Origin: Spisula solida | Taxonomy: Eukaryota; Mollusca; Bivalvia; Venerida; Mactridae | Length of the DNA: 64,000 nt | Direction of reading: 5' to 3' | NCBI GenBank assembly: GCA_947247005.1 | Contig: OX365944.1 | Coordinates: forward strand, 18,265,501-18,329,500 | Shown here: one piece after another, positions 60,621 to 64,000 of the stretch | Numbering within the stretch: position 1 is the first letter of the stretch | How the letters are laid out: the number at the start of each line of letters is the position of its first letter | Notes under the pieces: generated by a model | The model's input: only the letters and a program-made list of their open reading frames with translations | The model's database searches: none | Told to the model about the DNA's origin: nothing | Program-made: the position numbers and the translations under genes

Positions 60621-61480
60621 GGAAGCTCGAGCCACCTTGTGCGCATGCGCGAAATTTCAAAATCTTATTATATAAGAACAAACAAGAATTTTAGTTTCAA
60701 TGACGCATATGAACGTTGATTAATGACAATAAGTATAATACTAGCGCACAAAATAGATATGTTTTAACTGTTTATTTTTTGCATGTATGAAAAATGGGTG
60801 GGGAACGGCATAATTGTGAATTATATGGGTGTACAATTAGCCACTACAATTGTTCAAATGCACATACCTATATAAAATATGTAGTGCATGATTTAGTTAT
60901 ATGAAATAGCTACACTTTGAAATATTTTTATAGAATTTAATTTCATTCCAATATACAAATTAGGTTAATTATATGCAAAATTCAAAATTAGTACTTTTTG
61001 ATGAATAGCTCACAAAAAAGCCTGGTGACCCCAAATTGTTATTTGACTAAACTGGTGTCCTATTTGATTCTCAACTTATATCCAATTTTAAATTATTTTC
61101 GATCGTTAGATATTTTTAATCACACTTTTTGCAAGTGGGTGGGGTAACTATTAATCAAGAACAAATATTGAATTCGTTCACCAAGCAGCCGGAATTGTGA
61201 CTAATGTCAATAGGAATGACCATTGAACACACAAAATATCATGTATTGTTTAAAAGTGATTTCATATAATAAAATCTTAAAATGACGAGATGGTGTCATG
61301 TATGCAAGAAATAGATGAACAAAATACATGGTACATGTATGTCATTAAAAATCCATGTATCTCGAAAACGAGCCTGACATATCATTTTTATGATTTCAAT
61401 GTTGTTCTAGAAGATTGTTCTGTCATTTTAAGATGATTCGGAGAAAATAAGATCGTTAGATCAAAGGTGTGCGTACCACC
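60621..61480. mobile_element. TTAA-bounded element, second candidate of the 8.7 kb type
   Basis: The ends TTAA|GGAAGCTCGAGCCACC and GTGCGTACCACC|TTAA lie at 60617 and 61484. The right end, complemented, begins GGTGGTACGCAC, so TIR similarity is limited to the first bases (TTAAGG). Like the 8.7 kb element it contains GTGGGTGGGGTAA (about 61136) and a GCGCATGCGCG-like word just inside the left end. No transposase frame. Confidence 0.4.
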
Positions 61481-61484
61481 TTAA

Positions 61485-62150
61485 TAACAAATATACGATG
61501 TACATGCTATTTTGAAAGCTACGAAGCAGCCTTATACTGGAAAACGAAATCGCAGGAGAGCACAGACAAAAATTAACACAGTTACACAAAAAGGCACAAC
61601 GGCCAAACAAAGAATTTTGTGATTTTCTATCAATACTATAAAGTGGACAATACATACAAAAAGGAAAGTTGACTATGGGGCTTCCGCCTTGGTACGGACA
61701 GCAACATACATGTATGTCACTTGGAGCTTCACACAACCTTATAGAACATGACAGAATAAATGGCAATTTCTCACCCCTTGTAATGTCTTCTTACAAAAAG
61801 GCATCAGGGACAGGTAATAAAAAATGTAAAATATTAAACATTATATTATTCACAACACACTTCAAGTTGCACAGAAAGTACTCAATGTCCTACCAGAAGT
61901 CAGAGCAACAAGACAGCAAAACAGTTAAGGACACAACAAAATAATGTAACAGACATGCATCAACGCCTTCCGTCCAAAAAGGCTTAAGGTTAGACATATA
62001 CATAGATGCTAGTGGTAAGGCGTCATCGCCAATCGATGCAAAGGATAGACATAATTTGATCACTCGGCCATTGCAACAAGTCCGAAACATGTTGCGCAAA
62101 TAATATGTATATCAATGTGATTATACCACTTTACACCAGTTACGGGTGGA
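61485..62150. other. Non-coding stretch, nothing recognised
   Basis: Contains 91- and 101-codon overlapping frames on opposite strands, without recognisable motifs. Confidence 0.4.
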
Positions 62151-62157
62151 TACATGG

Positions 62158-62664
62158 ATAAAAACACCGACAACATTTATTTTTACCATATAAAAACACC
62201 GACAACATTTATTTTTATCATATAAAAGCACCGACAACGTTTATTTTTATCATATAAAAACACCGACAACGTTTATTTTTATCATATAAAAACACCGACA
62301 ACATTTATTTTTACCATATAAAAACACCGACAACATTTATTTTTACCATATAAAAACACCGACAATATTTATTTTTATCATATAAAAACACCGACAACGT
62401 TTATTTTTATCATATAAAAACACCGACAACGTTTATTTTTATCATATAAAAACACCTACAACATTTATTTTTACCATATAAAAACACCAACAACATTTAT
62501 TTTTATCATATAAAAACACCAACAACATTTATTTTTACCATATAAAAACACCGACAACATTTATTTTTACCATATAAAAACACCGACAACATTTATTTTT
62601 ATCATATAAAAACACCGACAACATTTATTTTTACCATATAAAAACACCGACAACATTTATTTTT
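62158..62664. repeat. 32 bp minisatellite, about 16 copies
   Basis: The unit AAAACACCGACAACATTTAT plus TTTTACCATATA repeats every 32 bases (62161, 62193 and onward). Variants alternate between ACAACATTT and ACAACGTTT, TACC and TATC, and CCGAC, CCAAC or CCTAC, in runs that suggest block expansion. No spacers are present, so it is a minisatellite and not a CRISPR. Confidence 0.96.
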
Positions 62665-62669
62665 AAGTC

Positions 62670-64000
62670 ACTCTTCTGTTCATAGTTCCCTGTAAACTAA
62701 GTGTACTTATGTATGGCATACACACAAAAACACACACGTACACTTGGAGGCACTTATAACTGTGCACTTACACAAATCTCACTATCTCAGTATTTAGTGC
62801 ATATATTTTGTTGACATTTGCAGTAAGTGTAGTTAAATTTTATTTTATAACACACAATATTTAGGAAACGTTAGCACATAATTCAGTGTGGCGTAAAAGT
62901 GCGAATGCACGCAATCTGCTCAGACCTCAAATGCACAGTTTTTTAACAGCTAAGAACGCGTCTGCCTGGGCAATAAGACTATGCACTGTTGTCGCAATAA
63001 CGCCACGTTTAAAGGGCAATCTCAGTGACAGTTGATCGGAGCATCACATGTCGCTCGAATCCACATACTATGAAATCCGACGAGACAGAGCAGAGAAACG
63101 ACGTTGACAAATTTTAACATGAACGGAAAGACAGACAGGTAGAACATGGCTCCAAAACCATGTTGTGTGTCAACTAACAACCAAATACAAACATTTTCGT
63201 TCAAAAATACTAACAATCAAAAAGGCTATTAAGAATTGAAAACTGCACAGTTATACATGTAAGTGCCTTCAAATGTATGATCGATTTCACGCACGTTCTT
63301 TCACATCAACGCACCAACGTCGTGAGCATTTATTTACAGAATACCATAAGTTCTTATTCACAATGGTTCAAAGAATACATGTACACAAGCTCGATCATAC
63401 AGACATAATATTACAAAATAATATATTATTGACGTAGTCTACATTCACTTGGTTAATGTATACAATTCCTAAGAAACATTGACTTTTTTAGCCTGGTAGA
63501 AAATGGTAAAACATAGCGCCTGGTGTTATCTTCCCAAACAGTATGTCGCATAAATTAGACTTCAATATAGCTTTTTGTTATTTAGTTAGAAATAAATCAG
63601 TTGAGAGCCGTTTCTATTAGTTTCTATGGTAACTTGAGTGCCACTGAATACGTAATATCTCTTATTAGATGAAATAAATGTCTTTTTTCTGCTGGTGACA
63701 TTTACTGATACGTTTTCCTCTACGTGACTTTCTCGCACACAACTGTTAATGTGACTTTAAGAAATACAAAGTTCAAGTTACAAACGTGTTCACCCAGACA
63801 TAAAAATGCACTTCTGCAACATTGGATGCGTACAATACCTTCTACGAACTATAAACGGGGTGAACGCACTAACCACTCAACTTTTTGCTCCCTTTCGCTA
63901 TGCTTTCATTTAGTTGAACGGTTTTAATGGGATTCTCACTTTAGAATTCATATATTCAGATTCATTGGAGCCTAGACATTTTTGTATTTGTATTTTTGAG
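62670..64000. other. Non-coding stretch, nothing recognised
   Basis: No protein-like frame or repeat boundary was found to the end of the window. Confidence 0.45.

Noticed and set aside
62158..62664. Regular 32 bp repeats resembling a CRISPR array
   Set aside because: The repeats are directly adjacent with no unique spacers, and the setting is eukaryotic.

Overview
The window looks like AT-rich nuclear DNA from a marine invertebrate, most probably a bivalve mollusc. It has no bacterial-style gene packing, no long non-transposon ORF, intron-like spacing, dense small inverted-repeat transposons, CR1/L2-like LINE remains, several minisatellites, and repeats I recall as typical of clams and relatives. 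Examples of the last are the block near 28.5 kb with GAACTTGGCCTAGATATTAT, the roughly 160 bp units near 25.6-26.0 kb, and the 'gtta-tag-gaatgg-tctccg' plus CCGT block near 54.9 kb. The taxonomic call rests on memory of such repeats and is an inference.

Layout. 1-5.6 kb holds little beyond a GC-rich patch at 3.6-3.8 kb and one copy of a dispersed repeat. 5.6-10.9 kb is a run of mobile or repetitive units: a 26 bp minisatellite, a 2.7 kb element with roughly 740 bp inverted arms, a TTAA-bounded element, three diverged tandem units, and a TA-flanked inverted-repeat element. From 10.95 to 18.64 kb and again from 31.0 to 38.35 kb lie two direct copies (A and B) of one 7.3-7.7 kb segment. They differ mainly by large insertions, including one transposon in A with a clean empty site in B. 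21.2-23.7 kb may hold the only ordinary gene I can propose: an upstream CpG-containing patch, an ATG followed by a GTAAGT donor, and a phase-compatible exon at 23.29-23.40 kb. 24.0-26.0 kb is tandem repeat. A LINE fragment lies at 27.5 kb and a tRNA-like relic at 29.8 kb.

42.0-46.35 kb is one 5'-truncated CR1/L2-like LINE on the minus strand. Two TA-flanked inverted-repeat transposons interrupt its reading frame, and both boundaries can be placed because the LINE protein reads through once they are removed. 52.17-53.91 kb contains eight copies of a 12-13 base word (GTAACGTATCTGT) in both orientations, with long palindromes inside the cluster. This is the least explained signal in the window. 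54.8-62.7 kb carries a CCGT-rich repeat, an 18 bp-TIR element, a second TTAA-bounded element and a 16-copy, 32 bp minisatellite.

Overall the window is a transposon and repeat landscape with at most one or two short candidate gene pieces. No set of genes working together as a pathway or system can be supported. Identity estimates are by eye. I ran no alignment or database search.
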